Shown: positions 36,538 to 46,688, counted from the first letter of the stretch. The stretch is DNA of 64,000 bases from Amaricoccus solimangrovi (GCF_006385685.1 NZ_VFRP01000006.1:1-64000); one strand, 5' to 3'. Numbers and translations are program-made. The notes: generated from the sequence alone by a model not told the origin.

Positions 36538-37665
36538 ATGGACCGACCGAGCCTCAGCCTCGGGATCGAGGAGGAATACCTGATCGTCGACCGGGCGGAG
36601 CGCGATCTGGTGGCTGAGCCGGACGGGGCCTTCTTCGAGGAATGCCGCGCGGCCCTCGGCGAGCAGGTCTCGGCGGAATTCCTGCGCTGCCAGATCGAGG
36701 TCGGCACCAGGCCCTGCGAAACCGTCGCCCAGGCCGTCGCGGAATTGCGGGCGCTTCGGGCGACGATCGCGGAATGCGCGCGAAACCACGGCTACGCGGC
36801 GATCGCGGCCTCGACCCATCCGTTCGCCCGCTGGCGGGACCAGCACCACACGCCGAAGCGGCGCTACGACGAGATATGGTCGGACATCGGCGCCCCGGCG
36901 AGCCGGATGATGATCTGCGGCATGCACATGCATGTCGGCGTGGAGGATCCGGATCTGCGGATCGATCTGATGAACCAGATCACCTATTTCCTGCCGCACC
37001 TGCTGGCGCTGAGCACCTCCTCGCCGTTCTGGCAGGGCCAGGATACGCGCCTCGCCTGCTACCGGCTGACGGTGATGGACGCGCTGCCCCGGACGGGCCT
37101 GCCCGACACGCTGGCGAGCGACGCCGAATACCGCGCCCTCGTCGCTCATCTCGTCGAGACGGGATGCATCGAGGACGGGACCAGGATCTGGTGGGACATC
37201 CGCCCCTCCGCGCGCTTCCCGACGCTGGAGCAGCGCGTGACGGACGTCTGCCCCCGCCTCGAGGACGTCGCCGCGCTCGCCGCGCTCTTCCAGGGGCTGG
37301 TCGCCTTCCTCTTCCGGCTGCGCCGTGCCAACCAGCGCTGGCGGATCTATCCGCCGACCCTGATCCTCGAGAACCGCTGGCGCGCGCAGCGCCACGGCGC
37401 GGAGGCGCGGCTGATCGATCATGGCCGGCGCCGCCCGGCGGATCTCGAGGCGCTCGTCGAGGAACTGATCGAGCTCGTCGGCCCCGACACCGAGGACCTC
37501 GGCTGCCGCGAGGAACTGTCGGGCCTGCGCCGGATCGCGATGGAGGGCACGTCCGCCACCCGCCAGCGCCAGGTCTACGCCGGGCGGCGGGAGGCGGGGA
37601 GCGACCACGAGGCGGCCCTGCGCGCCGTGGTCGACGCGCTGATCGAGGAATTTTCCGGCGCCTGA
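36538..37665 (+). CDS. Carboxylate-amine ligase, YbdK / glutamate-cysteine ligase type 2 family
   Basis: 375 residues, normal for the family. The ATP-grasp-like GCS2 fold begins LSLGIEEEYLIVD; later GMHMHVGV, WWDIRPSARFPTLEQRV and a basic ENRWRAQRHG segment. Family members ligate an amino acid to a carboxylate; YbdK itself has weak glutamate-cysteine ligase activity. GGGGAG lies 7 nt before the ATG at 36538; the open frame further upstream is antisense to the BON gene. It is followed 100 bp later by the FUSC gene. Confidence 0.88.
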   Translation: MDRPSLSLGIEEEYLIVDRAERDLVAEPDGAFFEECRAALGEQVSAEFLRCQIEVGTRPCETVAQAVAELRALRATIAECARNHGYAAIAASTHPFARWRDQHHTPKRRYDEIWSDIGAPASRMMICGMHMHVGVEDPDLRIDLMNQITYFLPHLLALSTSSPFWQGQDTRLACYRLTVMDALPRTGLPDTLASDAEYRALVAHLVETGCIEDGTRIWWDIRPSARFPTLEQRVTDVCPRLEDVAALAALFQGLVAFLFRLRRANQRWRIYPPTLILENRWRAQRHGAEARLIDHGRRRPADLEALVEELIELVGPDTEDLGCREELSGLRRIAMEGTSATRQRQVYAGRREAGSDHEAALRAVVDALIEEFSGA

Positions 37666-37685
37666 ACCGCGTTGGCGGCGCGGAA

Positions 37686-37711
37686 GGAACAAAGCCGATC
37701 GGCGAGCGGTT
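37686..37711 (+). promoter_or_regulatory. EcfG-type promoter upstream of the FUSC gene
   Basis: GGAAC (37686-37690), 18-bp spacer, GTT (37709-37711); 54 bp before the ATG. Confidence 0.5.
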
Positions 37712-37765
37712 GGAGGGTCGCGCGCGGCAGGGCCCGGTCGGGCGCGATGTTCGGGAAGGAACGGC

Positions 37766-38863
37766 ATGAAGTCATGGCTGCGATATCTGCGCCATCACCG
37801 GCGCGATCTGGTCCGGACCGGCGCGCAGACGGCGGTCGCGACGATCGTCACCTATTTCGTCGCACCCTGGTTCGGGCCGGAGAACGAATCCTGGGCGGTG
37901 ATCGCGGCGCTCTTCACGATCGGCCTCAGCGCGGATGCGAGCTACTACAGCGCGCGGGGACGGATCATCGGCGCGGTGCTCGGCGTCGCGCTCGGCCTCG
38001 CCGCCGGCTGGGCCCCGGGCGCCGTGCTGCTCGGACTCGTCGTCGCGGTGGTGATCGCCAACATGATCGCCACGCTCTGGCCGGGCGTCCGCTACGCCGC
38101 CGCCACCGCGGCGATCGTCGCGCTCGAGCCGACGCCCTCCGTCGCCGACGCGGTCTCGATCGCGGGCGCGGTGCTGTGCGGCACGGCCATCGCCGCGGCG
38201 ACCAGCTTCCTGCTCTGGCCGACACTTGGCCGGACCCGGGCGCGGCACACGCTCGGCGAGGCGGTGACCGATTGCCGCGATCTGTTGCGCATGATCACCG
38301 GCCGGAAGGATCAGCGGGACAGGCGCGAGACCGACGCGTTGCACGCGCGCTTCCTCGATCACCTCGTCTCCAGCCTCGAACGCGTTTCCTTCTCCCGTTT
38401 CGACCCGAAGCTGCCGAGCGGGACGGCGCTGCGCGAGGCCACGACGGCGGTGGAGAGCCTGTGGCACTCGATCGTCATCCTCGACCGCGCCATGGCCGAC
38501 GAGACGCCCGTTCTGGACGCCGGGACGGCGCGCGCGCTCGACCCGGCGGTCACCGAACTGGAGCGGCGGGCCGAGCATGAGCTCGACCTGATCGCCGCCG
38601 CGATCCGCGATCCGGATCACCGCCCGGGAACCGCCGACGTCGCGGCGGCGGCGGCGGCGGCGCGCGCGCGTATCGAGGCCATCGTCGCGCAAGAGGAGCC
38701 CGCCGCGCCCGGCGCGCGGGCGCTGCACGCGCTGCTCTTCGCGATCTCCGAGGTGGAGCTCAGGCTCGACCAGCTGGCACGGCTGGTCCGCGCCGCCGGC
38801 GTCGCCGCGCCCGCCGGGGGCACGGCGCGGAACACGAACCCGCTCGCCCTCGGAGGCGGCTGA
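37766..38863 (+). CDS. FUSC-family (aromatic acid exporter-like) inner-membrane protein
   Basis: 365 residues. The N-terminal half has about five to six closely packed membrane helices (about 18-155) with the WAVIAALFTIGLS motif of FUSC proteins; the C-terminal half (about 160-345) is a soluble helical domain. Family members export aromatic acids or fusaric acid, or act in envelope homeostasis. No adaptor protein is adjacent. An EcfG-like site lies upstream. Function beyond family is not clear. Confidence 0.78.
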   Translation: MKSWLRYLRHHRRDLVRTGAQTAVATIVTYFVAPWFGPENESWAVIAALFTIGLSADASYYSARGRIIGAVLGVALGLAAGWAPGAVLLGLVVAVVIANMIATLWPGVRYAAATAAIVALEPTPSVADAVSIAGAVLCGTAIAAATSFLLWPTLGRTRARHTLGEAVTDCRDLLRMITGRKDQRDRRETDALHARFLDHLVSSLERVSFSRFDPKLPSGTALREATTAVESLWHSIVILDRAMADETPVLDAGTARALDPAVTELERRAEHELDLIAAAIRDPDHRPGTADVAAAAAAARARIEAIVAQEEPAAPGARALHALLFAISEVELRLDQLARLVRAAGVAAPAGGTARNTNPLALGGG

Positions 38864-38934
38864 GCGCGGCGGGGCGAGACCACCCGTCCCTCGCGCCGGA
38901 CGCTTTGAGGGGGCGGCGGCCTGAGGAGTGTCGC

Positions 38935-39594
38935 ATGCGAATCTCGGTCGAATTGCGCTGGTTCCGGAGAGGGCGGGCCCCGGACGACCTCACGGCCTGG
39001 TTCCGCGGGACCGGCGGTCCCTTCGCCTGGGCGGCGGGCGGCGGGCGGACGCGGACAGACGCCTATCTCGCGCCCCCGGACCCGACCCTCGGGATCAAGC
39101 GCCGGAGCGGCGGGGACGGGCTGGAACTGAAGGGGCTCGTCGACGCCCTGCCGCGGGCCCGCGGGCTCGGCCAGACCTCGGCCTTTCCCCAGGTATTCGC
39201 CAAGTGGCGCTCCGATACGCTCGGCATCGACGGCCAGCCGACGGTCGAGGTCACGAAGACCCGCTGGCTCCGCGCCTTCGCGACGCTCCCCGAGGCGCGG
39301 GAGATCCGGCTTGGCGCCGGAGACTCGGGCGAGGAGCCGGTCGGCGGGGAAGAACTGCCCGAGATCGGCTGCGCGGTGGAACTGACGCGCGTGGTGGTCG
39401 CCGCCGAGGAATGGTGGACCTTCGGCGTCGAGGCCTACGCGGGAGAGCGGTCCGGCGGCTCGCGCATCGACCTCGCCTCCCGAAGCCTCGACTCCGCCCT
39501 GCGCGCCCTCGCGGGCGACGCCGCGCTGGATCTGAGGGAGGCGGCATTCCAAGGCTACGCGGAATGGCTCGCGACGCGGGATCCGCGCCCGTGA
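38935..39594 (+). CDS. Hypothetical protein, possibly of CYTH-like fold
   Basis: 219 residues, no signal peptide or membrane segment. GAGGAG lies 6 nt before the ATG. Alternating strands with charged residues (ISVELRWF, RTDAYLAPP, LGIKRR, VEVTKTRW, CAVELTRVVVA, WWTFGVEAYAG) recall a triphosphate-tunnel/CYTH barrel, but the full EXEXK signature is absent, so this is only a guess. It is on the same strand as, and 71 bp after, the FUSC gene. Not recognised as a named family. Confidence 0.6.
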   Translation: MRISVELRWFRRGRAPDDLTAWFRGTGGPFAWAAGGGRTRTDAYLAPPDPTLGIKRRSGGDGLELKGLVDALPRARGLGQTSAFPQVFAKWRSDTLGIDGQPTVEVTKTRWLRAFATLPEAREIRLGAGDSGEEPVGGEELPEIGCAVELTRVVVAAEEWWTFGVEAYAGERSGGSRIDLASRSLDSALRALAGDAALDLREAAFQGYAEWLATRDPRP

Positions 39595-39638
39595 GGGTCC
39601 GCCGCGCCGCGCGGGGATGCCTCTCCGGTCCGATCTCC

Positions 39639-39664
39639 GGAACAACCGGCGGGTTCCGCCGGTT
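39639..39664 (+). promoter_or_regulatory. EcfG-type promoter upstream of the alpha/beta hydrolase
   Basis: GGAAC (39639-39643), 18-bp spacer, GTT (39662-39664); 32 bp before the ATG at 39697. Confidence 0.5.
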
Positions 39665-39696
39665 TGTCGCTGGAATTCGAAATGCGAGGAAACACG

Positions 39697-40548
39697 ATGA
39701 CCAACGTTCTTGCTCCGACCGCGCCGGAGGCCGGGGTCGTCAGGCTCTACACCGAGGACTGGGGCGGCGACGGCCCGACGGTCGTGCTGATCCATGGCTG
39801 GCCCCTGTCGGGGGCGGCCTGGGAGAAACAGATCCGCCCGCTGCATGACGCGGGCTTTCGCGTCGTCACCTACGACCGGCGGGGCTTCGGCCAGTCCGAC
39901 CGGCCGGAGGAGGGGTTCGATTACGACACGCTCGCGGCGGATCTCCACCGCCTGATCGTCAAGAAGGATCTGCGCGACGTGACGCTCGTCGGCTTTTCCA
40001 TGGGCGGTGGCGAGGTCGCGCGCTACGTGGCGAACCATGGCGAGGACAGGCTGCGCGCGGTGGTCTTCGCCGCCGCCGTTCCGCCCTATCTCATGCGGAC
40101 CGCCGACAATCCCGACGGCCCGCTCGCCCCGGCGGCGGCCGGGGAGATGGAAGCGGGGCTCGCGGCGGACCGGGAGGCGTTCTTCCAGGACTTCACCCGG
40201 ACCTTCTTCTCGGCCAACGGCCGGCTCGAAGTGTCCGAGGACGAGCGCGAGGATGCGATGGCGCTCTGCCGCCTCTCGGACCAGAAGGCCGCGCTCGGCT
40301 GCATGAAGGCCTTCGGCGCGACGGATTTCCGCGATGACCTGAGGCGGATCACCGTGCCCACCCTCGTGATCCACGGCGACGCGGATGCGATCGTGCCCCT
40401 CGAAGGATCCGGCGCGCTCACCCACGCGGCGATTCCCGGGAGCGAACTCGTCGTGCTCGAAGCGGCGCCGCACGGCTGCAACGTGAGCCACGCGCGCGCC
40501 TTCAACGGGGCGCTCATCCGCTTCCTGAACTCCCTCCGGACCAGATGA
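39697..40548 (+). CDS. Alpha/beta hydrolase, non-haem chloroperoxidase/esterase type
   Basis: 283 residues. Nucleophile elbow GFSMGG (Ser101), Asp228 in [10 protein letters not shown] and His259 in EAAPHG form the triad; the HGWPLSG oxyanion loop is near residue 33. Such proteins act as esterases and can show cofactor-free perhydrolase activity. The start is ATG 39697 with GCGAGGA 6 nt upstream; a TTG further upstream is not needed. It overlaps the following sorbosone dehydrogenase-type gene by 4 nt. Confidence 0.87.
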   Translation: MTNVLAPTAPEAGVVRLYTEDWGGDGPTVVLIHGWPLSGAAWEKQIRPLHDAGFRVVTYDRRGFGQSDRPEEGFDYDTLAADLHRLIVKKDLRDVTLVGFSMGGGEVARYVANHGEDRLRAVVFAAAVPPYLMRTADNPDGPLAPAAAGEMEAGLAADREAFFQDFTRTFFSANGRLEVSEDEREDAMALCRLSDQKAALGCMKAFGATDFRDDLRRITVPTLVIHGDADAIVPLEGSGALTHAAIPGSELVVLEAAPHGCNVSHARAFNGALIRFLNSLRTR

Positions 40549-41957
40549 GCACGGCGGGGCCGGGGAGCGGGCAGGGAAGGCCCCGCCGGAGAGGGGAGGC
40601 CGGCGCCCTGCGCGACAGCGCGCGGTGCGCGCGGTGCGCGCTCTGGGTGTTCGCCGCGACCCTGCTCGCCGCCTGCGCGGATGCGCGGGCAACGGTTCCG
40701 ATCGCGCGGGGCTACGGTCCCGACCCGGTCCTGCCGCCACCGCGCGAGAGCGTCCTTCCCTCGGTCCACATCGCCCGGGCCGATCCCTGGCCCGAAGGCG
40801 GCGGCCCGACCGCGGCTCCCGGTCTCGCGGTCCGGGCGTTCGCGGCGGGGCTCGACCATCCGCGCTGGCTTCACGTCCTGCCGAACGGCGATGTGCTCGT
40901 GGCGGAGACTGACGCGCCCGCGAGGCACGACGAGACGGGTTTCGATCCCAAGGCCTGGGTGATGAAGGCGGTGATGGGCCGGGCTGGCGCGGGGCGGCCG
41001 AGCGCGAACCGGATCACGCTCCTGCGCGACCGCGATGGCGACGGCGTCGCGGAGCTGCGTTCGACGCTGCTCGAAGGGCTCAATTCGCCCTTCGGCATGA
41101 CCCTGTCGCGGGGCCGGCTCTATGTCGCGGATACCGACGCGCTGCTCGCCTTCCCGTATTGGACCGGCGACACCCGGATCACGGCGCCGGGCGTGAGGAT
41201 CGCGGACCTGCCCGCCGGCCCGATCAACCATCACTGGACCAAGGACGTGATCGCCAGTCCGGACGGGCGCGGGCTCTATGTCACCGTCGGCTCCAACAGC
41301 AACGCCGGCGAGAACGGCCTGGAGGCGGAGGCGGGGCGGGCGGGAATCCTCGAGATCGACCTCGCGACCGGGAGCATCCGGCAGTTCGCATCGGGGTTGC
41401 GCAATCCCAACGGCCTTGCCTGGCAGCCCGACAGCGGCGCGCTCTGGGTCGCGGTCAACGAGCGCGACGAACTGGGAAGCGACCTCGTGCCCGATTACAT
41501 GACCCATGTGCGCGACGGCGGCTTCTACGGCTGGCCCTGGAGCTACTACGGCGCCCATCCGGATCCGCGGGTCGAACCGGCGCGGCCCGATCTCGCCGCG
41601 AAGGCGATCGTGCCGGATTACGCGCTCGGGCCGCATACCGCCTCGCTCGGGCTCGCTTTCGCCAAGGGCGGCGCGCTCGGACCCGCGTATCGCGACGGCG
41701 CCTTCGTCGGACAGCACGGCTCCTGGAACCGACTGCCGCGCAGCGGCTACAAGGTGATCTTCGTGCCCTTCGCGAACGGCGCGCCCGCCGGGCCGCCCCG
41801 GGACGTGCTGACGGGCTTCCTCGGCGCGGAGGATACCGCGCATGGCCGGCCGGTCGGCGTGGCGATCGACCGCCAGGGCGCGCTGCTGGTCGCCGATGAC
41901 GTGGGGGGCCGGGTCTGGCGGGTCACGCGGGCGACCGGGGAGGAGGAGCGGCCATAG
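40545..41957 (+). CDS. PQQ-dependent sorbosone/aldose dehydrogenase-like lipoprotein (first paralogue)
   Basis: 470 residues. The lipobox LAAC (Cys44) after a hydrophobic run indicates a lipoprotein. The rest is a six-bladed propeller of the L-sorbosone dehydrogenase family ([61 protein letters not shown]). The family oxidises aldoses or aldehydes with PQQ in the periplasm. Its start is in a 4-nt overlap with the hydrolase gene. A clear paralogue lies at 50646. Confidence 0.85.
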   Translation: MSTAGPGSGQGRPRRRGEAGALRDSARCARCALWVFAATLLAACADARATVPIARGYGPDPVLPPPRESVLPSVHIARADPWPEGGGPTAAPGLAVRAFAAGLDHPRWLHVLPNGDVLVAETDAPARHDETGFDPKAWVMKAVMGRAGAGRPSANRITLLRDRDGDGVAELRSTLLEGLNSPFGMTLSRGRLYVADTDALLAFPYWTGDTRITAPGVRIADLPAGPINHHWTKDVIASPDGRGLYVTVGSNSNAGENGLEAEAGRAGILEIDLATGSIRQFASGLRNPNGLAWQPDSGALWVAVNERDELGSDLVPDYMTHVRDGGFYGWPWSYYGAHPDPRVEPARPDLAAKAIVPDYALGPHTASLGLAFAKGGALGPAYRDGAFVGQHGSWNRLPRSGYKVIFVPFANGAPAGPPRDVLTGFLGAEDTAHGRPVGVAIDRQGALLVADDVGGRVWRVTRATGEEERP

Positions 41958-41985
41958 CCCGCGCGCGCTGCGCGAGGACGTGACA

Positions 41986-42006
41986 CCCAAGCGTGATGCG
42001 CTTGGG
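41986..42006. terminator. Hairpin after the sorbosone dehydrogenase gene
   Basis: 8-bp arms CCCAAGCG (41986-41993) and CGCTTGGG (41999-42006) with a 5-nt loop. No T-run follows, so its terminator strength is uncertain. Confidence 0.5.
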
Positions 42007-42016
42007 AGGGTCTCGC

Positions 42017-42032
42017 ATTAACACAGTTTAAT
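42017..42032. promoter_or_regulatory. ATTAA-N6-TTAAT palindrome upstream of the response regulator
   Basis: ATTAA-CACAGT-TTAAT, 48 bp before the response-regulator ATG. Read on the minus strand it matches, at 13 of 16 positions, the element at 48131-48146 before the CRP-type gene. Size and symmetry suit a CRP/FNR-family operator. Confidence 0.4.
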
Positions 42033-42079
42033 TTCCGGCGCCCGCCACACCTCTAGATCGTGTGGAAAAGAGGTGAAGG

Positions 42080-42451
42080 ATGCCGGATCTGTTGCGCGGG
42101 CGGACGGTGCTTGTCGTGGAAGACGAATACTACCTGGCCGACGATCTGCGGCGCGGTCTCGAGGCGGCGGGCGCCGTGGTGCTCGGCCCGGCGGCGTCGC
42201 TGGCCGACGGGCTGCGGCTGATCGGCGACGGTCGGTCGCCGGATCTCGCGGTGCTCGACGTCAATCTGCGCGATGTGACCGTCTATGAACTCGCCGAGGC
42301 GCTGATGGCGCGGGGCATCCCCTTCGTCTTCGCCACCGGCTACGACGCGGCACGTATTCCGGAGCGTTTCGAGGCGGTCCCGAAGCTGCTGAAGCCGTTC
42401 GAGATGGGCGCGCTGACCGCGGCGCTCGAGGCGCTCGCGGCGCGGGGCTGA
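42080..42451 (+). CDS. Single-domain response regulator
   Basis: 123 residues: one receiver domain and no output domain. Acid pocket EDE (residues 14-16), phospho-acceptor Asp60 in AVLDVN, switch residues FATGYD and Lys105 in LLKPF. Such stand-alone receivers often serve HWE kinases as phosphate sinks or intermediates. It is 138 bp upstream of a large HWE kinase on the same strand, its likely partner. Confidence 0.88.
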   Translation: MPDLLRGRTVLVVEDEYYLADDLRRGLEAAGAVVLGPAASLADGLRLIGDGRSPDLAVLDVNLRDVTVYELAEALMARGIPFVFATGYDAARIPERFEAVPKLLKPFEMGALTAALEALAARG

Positions 42452-42589
42452 GGCGCCGGGGGTTCCCGCCCTTCGGCGCTGTGCTATGGAGAGAAGAAGC
42501 TTCCGCTCCGGGCTGCCCAAGGGAAAGCAGGGGACAGGAGGCTCGCAGGAGGATGTTTCGCCACCGGAGCCGAGGGGCGCGTCGGGATC

Positions 42590-45500
42590 ATGCGGGACGA
42601 AGGTCATGAGGGCTGGCTGGGCGGGGGCGGCGACACGGGCGCCCGCGTCCGCGCGCGCGACTGGGCATCGACCTCGCTCGGGCCGATCACATGCTGGCCC
42701 GCGAGCCTGCGGACGGCCCTGACGCTCGTCCTCGACCATCCGCTGCCGATGGCGCTCGCCTGGGGGCCGGAACTCGTCACCTTTCCCAATGACGCCTGCG
42801 CCGCGCTCCCGGGCGGGCCCGGCGATGTTCTCGGCCGGCCCTTCCCCGAGGGATGGGGCGCGGCGCGGCGCGGGCTCGCGTCCCGGATCGCCGGGGCGCT
42901 CGACGGGGCGGCGGCGCGGTTCGACGGCGCCTCGGCGGGGCTCGCCTTCGACCATTGCCTCAGTCCGGTCCGCGACGCCACCGGCGCGGTCGTGGGGATC
43001 ATCGACACGCTCACCCCGGCGCTCGCACCGGAGCGCGCCCGCTTCGTCCCGCCGGGCGCCGGCGAGGAGCGCGAGACGTTCCTGCTGAGGCTCAGCGATG
43101 CGCTGCGCCCGCTGACGGAGGCGGTGGAAGTTCTCGATGTCGCGATGCGGCTCCTGGCCGGACAGCTCGACGTGATGGGCGCGACCTGCCTCGAGATCGA
43201 CGCCGACGAGGACGGCTTCGCGCTGATCGCCAGTCACGAGCGGTCGCCGGCGCGCGCTTCGGCGCCGACGCGTCTCTCCGCCTTCGCGCCCGACATGGCG
43301 GAGGCATACCGCGCCGGATCCACGCTCAGTTGCCGCGACACGGAACTCGAGCCGGAGCGGGACGCGTATCGCGCGGTCGGGATCCGGGCCTGGGTCGGCG
43401 TGCCGCTCGTCAAGCAGGGGCGACTGCTCGCGATCGTCGGCGTCCATTCGCGCGAGCCGCGCGACTGGACGCGGGAGGAGGTCCGGCTTCTGGAGGACGT
43501 GGCCGAGCGGGCCTGGGCGGCGGTGGAGCGCGCCCGCGCCGAGGCGGCGCTGGCCGCCAGCGAGGGCCGGTATCGCTCGTTCTTCGAGACGATGCGCCAG
43601 GGCTATGACGAGTGCGAGATGATCCGCGACGCCACCGGCCGACCGGTCGACTACCGCGTCCTCGACGTCAATCCGGCCTTCGAGCGGCTGCTCGGCATGA
43701 CGGCGGGCGAGTTGCGCGGCAGGCGCGCGTCGGAGGTCATGCCCGATTTCGAGGAGTGGTGGCCCGCGGAGATCGACCGGATCCTCGCCACCGGCGCGCC
43801 CGGCCGGGTCGGGCGCGAGGTTCCCGCCTTCGACCGCTTCTACGAGGTGACCATCTATCCCCGTGGCGGGGATCGCTTCGCCGCGGTCTGCGACGACATC
43901 ACCGAACGTCGGCGGGTCGAGCTGGTCCGGCGCGAGAACGAGGCGCGGCAGGTGTTCCTGCTCAGGCTCAGCGACGCGCTCCGGCCGCTCGGCGATCCGG
44001 GCGAGATCCAGGAGACGGCCTGCAGGATCATGGCCGAGCAGGTGGGCGCCGAGTGGGTGGGTTGCGCGGAGGCGTGCGGCGGTGACCAGACCATCGGGCG
44101 ACAGTTCCCCGCGGCGGGTCCGGGCGCGACGGGAGGATGGTTCGGGCGCGACCCTTTCCGGTCCGCGGATCGAGACGCGGGCGACACCGGATCCGGTATC
44201 GCGCCCGCCCATTCCACGAGCGATGGCCGGTCCTTCGTCGCGGTGCCGCTGGTCAAGGCGGAGGATCTGGTCGTGGTCTTCGGAGCGCGGCGCGCGCGGC
44301 CGAGCGGCTGGACCCCGGCCGAGGTCTCGCTGATCGAGGAGGCCGCCGACCGCGCCTGGGCCGCGGTCGAGCGGGCCCGGGCCGAGGTCGCGCGCCGCGC
44401 GAGCGAGGAGCGCTACCGCACGCTCTTCGAGTCGATCGATCAGGGTTTCTGCGTCATCGAGGTGCTTTTCGACGAAGCGGGCGCGCCGGTGGACTACCTC
44501 TTCCTGGAAGCCAATCCGGCCTTCGAGAGCAAGACCGGACTGGTCGAGGCCGAGGGCAAGCGGATGCGCGCGCTGGCGCCCGGGCACGAGCAGTTCTGGT
44601 TCGACACCTATGGCCGCGTGGCCCGGACCGGCCATCCCGAACGTTTCCAGCATCGCGCGGAGGCGCTGGGACGCTGGTACGACGTCTATGCCCTGCGCCT
44701 GGGGCCGGCGGAGGAGAACCGCGTCGCGATCCTCTTCGACGACATCACCGAGCGCCGCCGCGCCGAGACGGCCCTGCGCGAGAGCGAGGAGCGGCAGGCC
44801 TTCCTGCTGAAGCTCAGCGACACGCTGCGCCCGATCGCCGATCCGGTGGAGATCCAGGCGCGGGCCATGCGCGTGCTGGGCGAGCATCTCGGGGTGACCC
44901 GGGCGCAGTATTACGAGGCCGACCCGTCGGCGACGTATCTCGACTCACAGGGGGGCTACGCGGATGGGGCGCCGCCGGTGGTCGGCCGGTTCCGCATCGA
45001 CGACTTCGGGCAGCACGTCACGGAGGCCTACCGCGCCGGCCGCACGCTCGCCGTCGGGGATGTGACGGCGGAGGCGCGGTTCGGCGCGGAGGAACTGGGG
45101 GCCTACGCGGCGCTGGGGATCGGCGCCTATCTCGGCGTGCCGGTGATGAAGGCCGGGCGCCTCGCGGGGATCGTCGGCCTGCATCAGGCCGCCAAGCGCG
45201 ACTGGACCCCGGCCGAGGTCGCGCTCGTCGAGGAGACGGCCGACCGCACCTGGGCGGCGGTCGAGCGCGCCCGGACGGAGGCCGCGCTCCGCGAGAGCGA
45301 GGAACGGTTCCGGCAGTTCGGCGAGGCGTCGCGGGACGTGCTCTGGATCCGCGACGCCGAGACGCTGCAATGGCAGTACCTCACCCCCGCCTTCGAGGAG
45401 ATCTACGGGCTGAGCCGCGAGGAGGCGCTGGCCAACGACAACTATCGGAGCTGGATGGATCTGATCGTGCCCGAGGACCGCGCGCGCGCGGCCGACAGCG

Positions 45501-46666
45501 TCAGGAGCATCCGGCGCGGCGCGCATGTGACTTTCGACTACCGCATCCGGCGCCCCAGCGACCGGGCGATCCGCTGGCTGCGGAACACGGACTTTCCGAT
45601 CGCCGATGCGAGCGGCCAGGTCATCATGGTCGGCGGCATCGGCCATGACCTGACCGAGCTGCGCGAGACCGAGCTTCGCCTGCAGACGCTGATCGAGGGG
45701 ATGCCGCAGCTCGTCTGGCGCGCGGTGGGTGGGGGAACCTGGACCTGGGCGAGCCCGCAATGGTTCGAATACACCGGCCAGAGCGCGGCCGAAAGCCTCG
45801 GCTGGGGCTGGCTCGAGGCGCTCTATCCCCCCGATCGCGAGACCGCGCGGGAAGCCTGGGCGCACGCGCTCGAGACCGGGGGGTTCGAGGTCGAATACCG
45901 GCTGCGAAGAGGCGAGGGTTTCCGCTGGTTCAAGACCCGCGCCACCGCGGTCCGCGACGGGACCGGCGCGATCATCGAATGGCTCGGCACCTCGACGGAC
46001 ATCCACGAACTGCGCGAGCTGCAGGAGCGCCAGCGGATCCTCGTCGCGGAACTCCAGCACCGCACGCGCAACCTGATGGCGGTCGTCCGCTCGATGGCGG
46101 ATCGCACGGGCGACGGCAGCCAGGATCTGGACGACTTCCTCCAGCGCTTCCGCGCCCGGCTCGAGGCGCTCGCGCGGGTTCAGGGCCTGCTGTCGCGGCT
46201 GGGAGAGACCGACCGCGTCGCCTTCGACGAACTTCTCGGTACCGAGATCGAGGCGATGCCCGGCGCCGGCGGCCAGGTCATTCTCGAGGGGCCGCGGGGG
46301 ATCCGCCTGCGCTCCAGCATGGCGCAGATGCTCGCGATGGCGCTGCACGAACTGGCGACGAACGCGATGAAATACGGCGCCCTGAGCCAGCCGCGGGCGG
46401 TGCTCGCGGTCCGCTGGAGTGCGCGGCGGTCCGACGGGGAGAACCGCCCCTGGCTCGATATCGAGTGGCGGGAGAGCGGGGTCAGGATGCCGCCGGCCGA
46501 CAGGGTTCTCGCGGAGACCGGCCAGGGCCGGGAACTGATCGAGCGGGCGCTACCCTACCAGTTCGGCGCGAAGACCACCTTCGCGCTCGAAGAGGACGGC
46601 GTCCATTGCACCATCTCCATCCCCGTCTCGGCGAGCGGCGAGAGCGCGGCGGGCTCGGCGGCCTGA
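42590..46666 (+). CDS. Large soluble HWE-family sensor histidine kinase with tandem PAS and GAF domains
   Basis: 1358 residues, no membrane segment. Order: N-terminal PAS-like module with the ASTSLGP motif (1-145), GAF (165-320), PAS (325-440), GAF (455-600), PAS (605-722), GAF (740-895), PAS (903-1025), PAS (1028-1140), then the HWE kinase core: phospho-acceptor His1157 in LVAELQHRTRN, N-box HELATNAMKYGAL (1253-1265) and the WRE motif near 1293. The GAF units start with near-identical FLLRLSDALRP-like helices, showing internal duplication. HWE kinases commonly feed the PhyR/EcfG general stress pathway. The start is not backed by a strong ribosome site. Confidence 0.88.
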   Translation: MRDEGHEGWLGGGGDTGARVRARDWASTSLGPITCWPASLRTALTLVLDHPLPMALAWGPELVTFPNDACAALPGGPGDVLGRPFPEGWGAARRGLASRIAGALDGAAARFDGASAGLAFDHCLSPVRDATGAVVGIIDTLTPALAPERARFVPPGAGEERETFLLRLSDALRPLTEAVEVLDVAMRLLAGQLDVMGATCLEIDADEDGFALIASHERSPARASAPTRLSAFAPDMAEAYRAGSTLSCRDTELEPERDAYRAVGIRAWVGVPLVKQGRLLAIVGVHSREPRDWTREEVRLLEDVAERAWAAVERARAEAALAASEGRYRSFFETMRQGYDECEMIRDATGRPVDYRVLDVNPAFERLLGMTAGELRGRRASEVMPDFEEWWPAEIDRILATGAPGRVGREVPAFDRFYEVTIYPRGGDRFAAVCDDITERRRVELVRRENEARQVFLLRLSDALRPLGDPGEIQETACRIMAEQVGAEWVGCAEACGGDQTIGRQFPAAGPGATGGWFGRDPFRSADRDAGDTGSGIAPAHSTSDGRSFVAVPLVKAEDLVVVFGARRARPSGWTPAEVSLIEEAADRAWAAVERARAEVARRASEERYRTLFESIDQGFCVIEVLFDEAGAPVDYLFLEANPAFESKTGLVEAEGKRMRALAPGHEQFWFDTYGRVARTGHPERFQHRAEALGRWYDVYALRLGPAEENRVAILFDDITERRRAETALRESEERQAFLLKLSDTLRPIADPVEIQARAMRVLGEHLGVTRAQYYEADPSATYLDSQGGYADGAPPVVGRFRIDDFGQHVTEAYRAGRTLAVGDVTAEARFGAEELGAYAALGIGAYLGVPVMKAGRLAGIVGLHQAAKRDWTPAEVALVEETADRTWAAVERARTEAALRESEERFRQFGEASRDVLWIRDAETLQWQYLTPAFEEIYGLSREEALANDNYRSWMDLIVPEDRARAADSVRSIRRGAHVTFDYRIRRPSDRAIRWLRNTDFPIADASGQVIMVGGIGHDLTELRETELRLQTLIEGMPQLVWRAVGGGTWTWASPQWFEYTGQSAAESLGWGWLEALYPPDRETAREAWAHALETGGFEVEYRLRRGEGFRWFKTRATAVRDGTGAIIEWLGTSTDIHELRELQERQRILVAELQHRTRNLMAVVRSMADRTGDGSQDLDDFLQRFRARLEALARVQGLLSRLGETDRVAFDELLGTEIEAMPGAGGQVILEGPRGIRLRSSMAQMLAMALHELATNAMKYGALSQPRAVLAVRWSARRSDGENRPWLDIEWRESGVRMPPADRVLAETGQGRELIERALPYQFGAKTTFALEEDGVHCTISIPVSASGESAAGSAA

Positions 46667-46688
46667 GACGGGAGCGGCGCGCCTCCGC

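Noticed and set aside
38865-38934. EcfG-like promoter before the hypothetical gene at 38935
   Set aside because: A GGAAC lies in the end of the FUSC gene (near 38829), but no GTT follows at 16-19 bp.
42053-44887. Long minus-strand frame opposite the response regulator and HWE kinase
   Set aside because: The receiver, PAS and GAF domains of the plus strand are unmistakable, while the antisense frame shows only biased composition.
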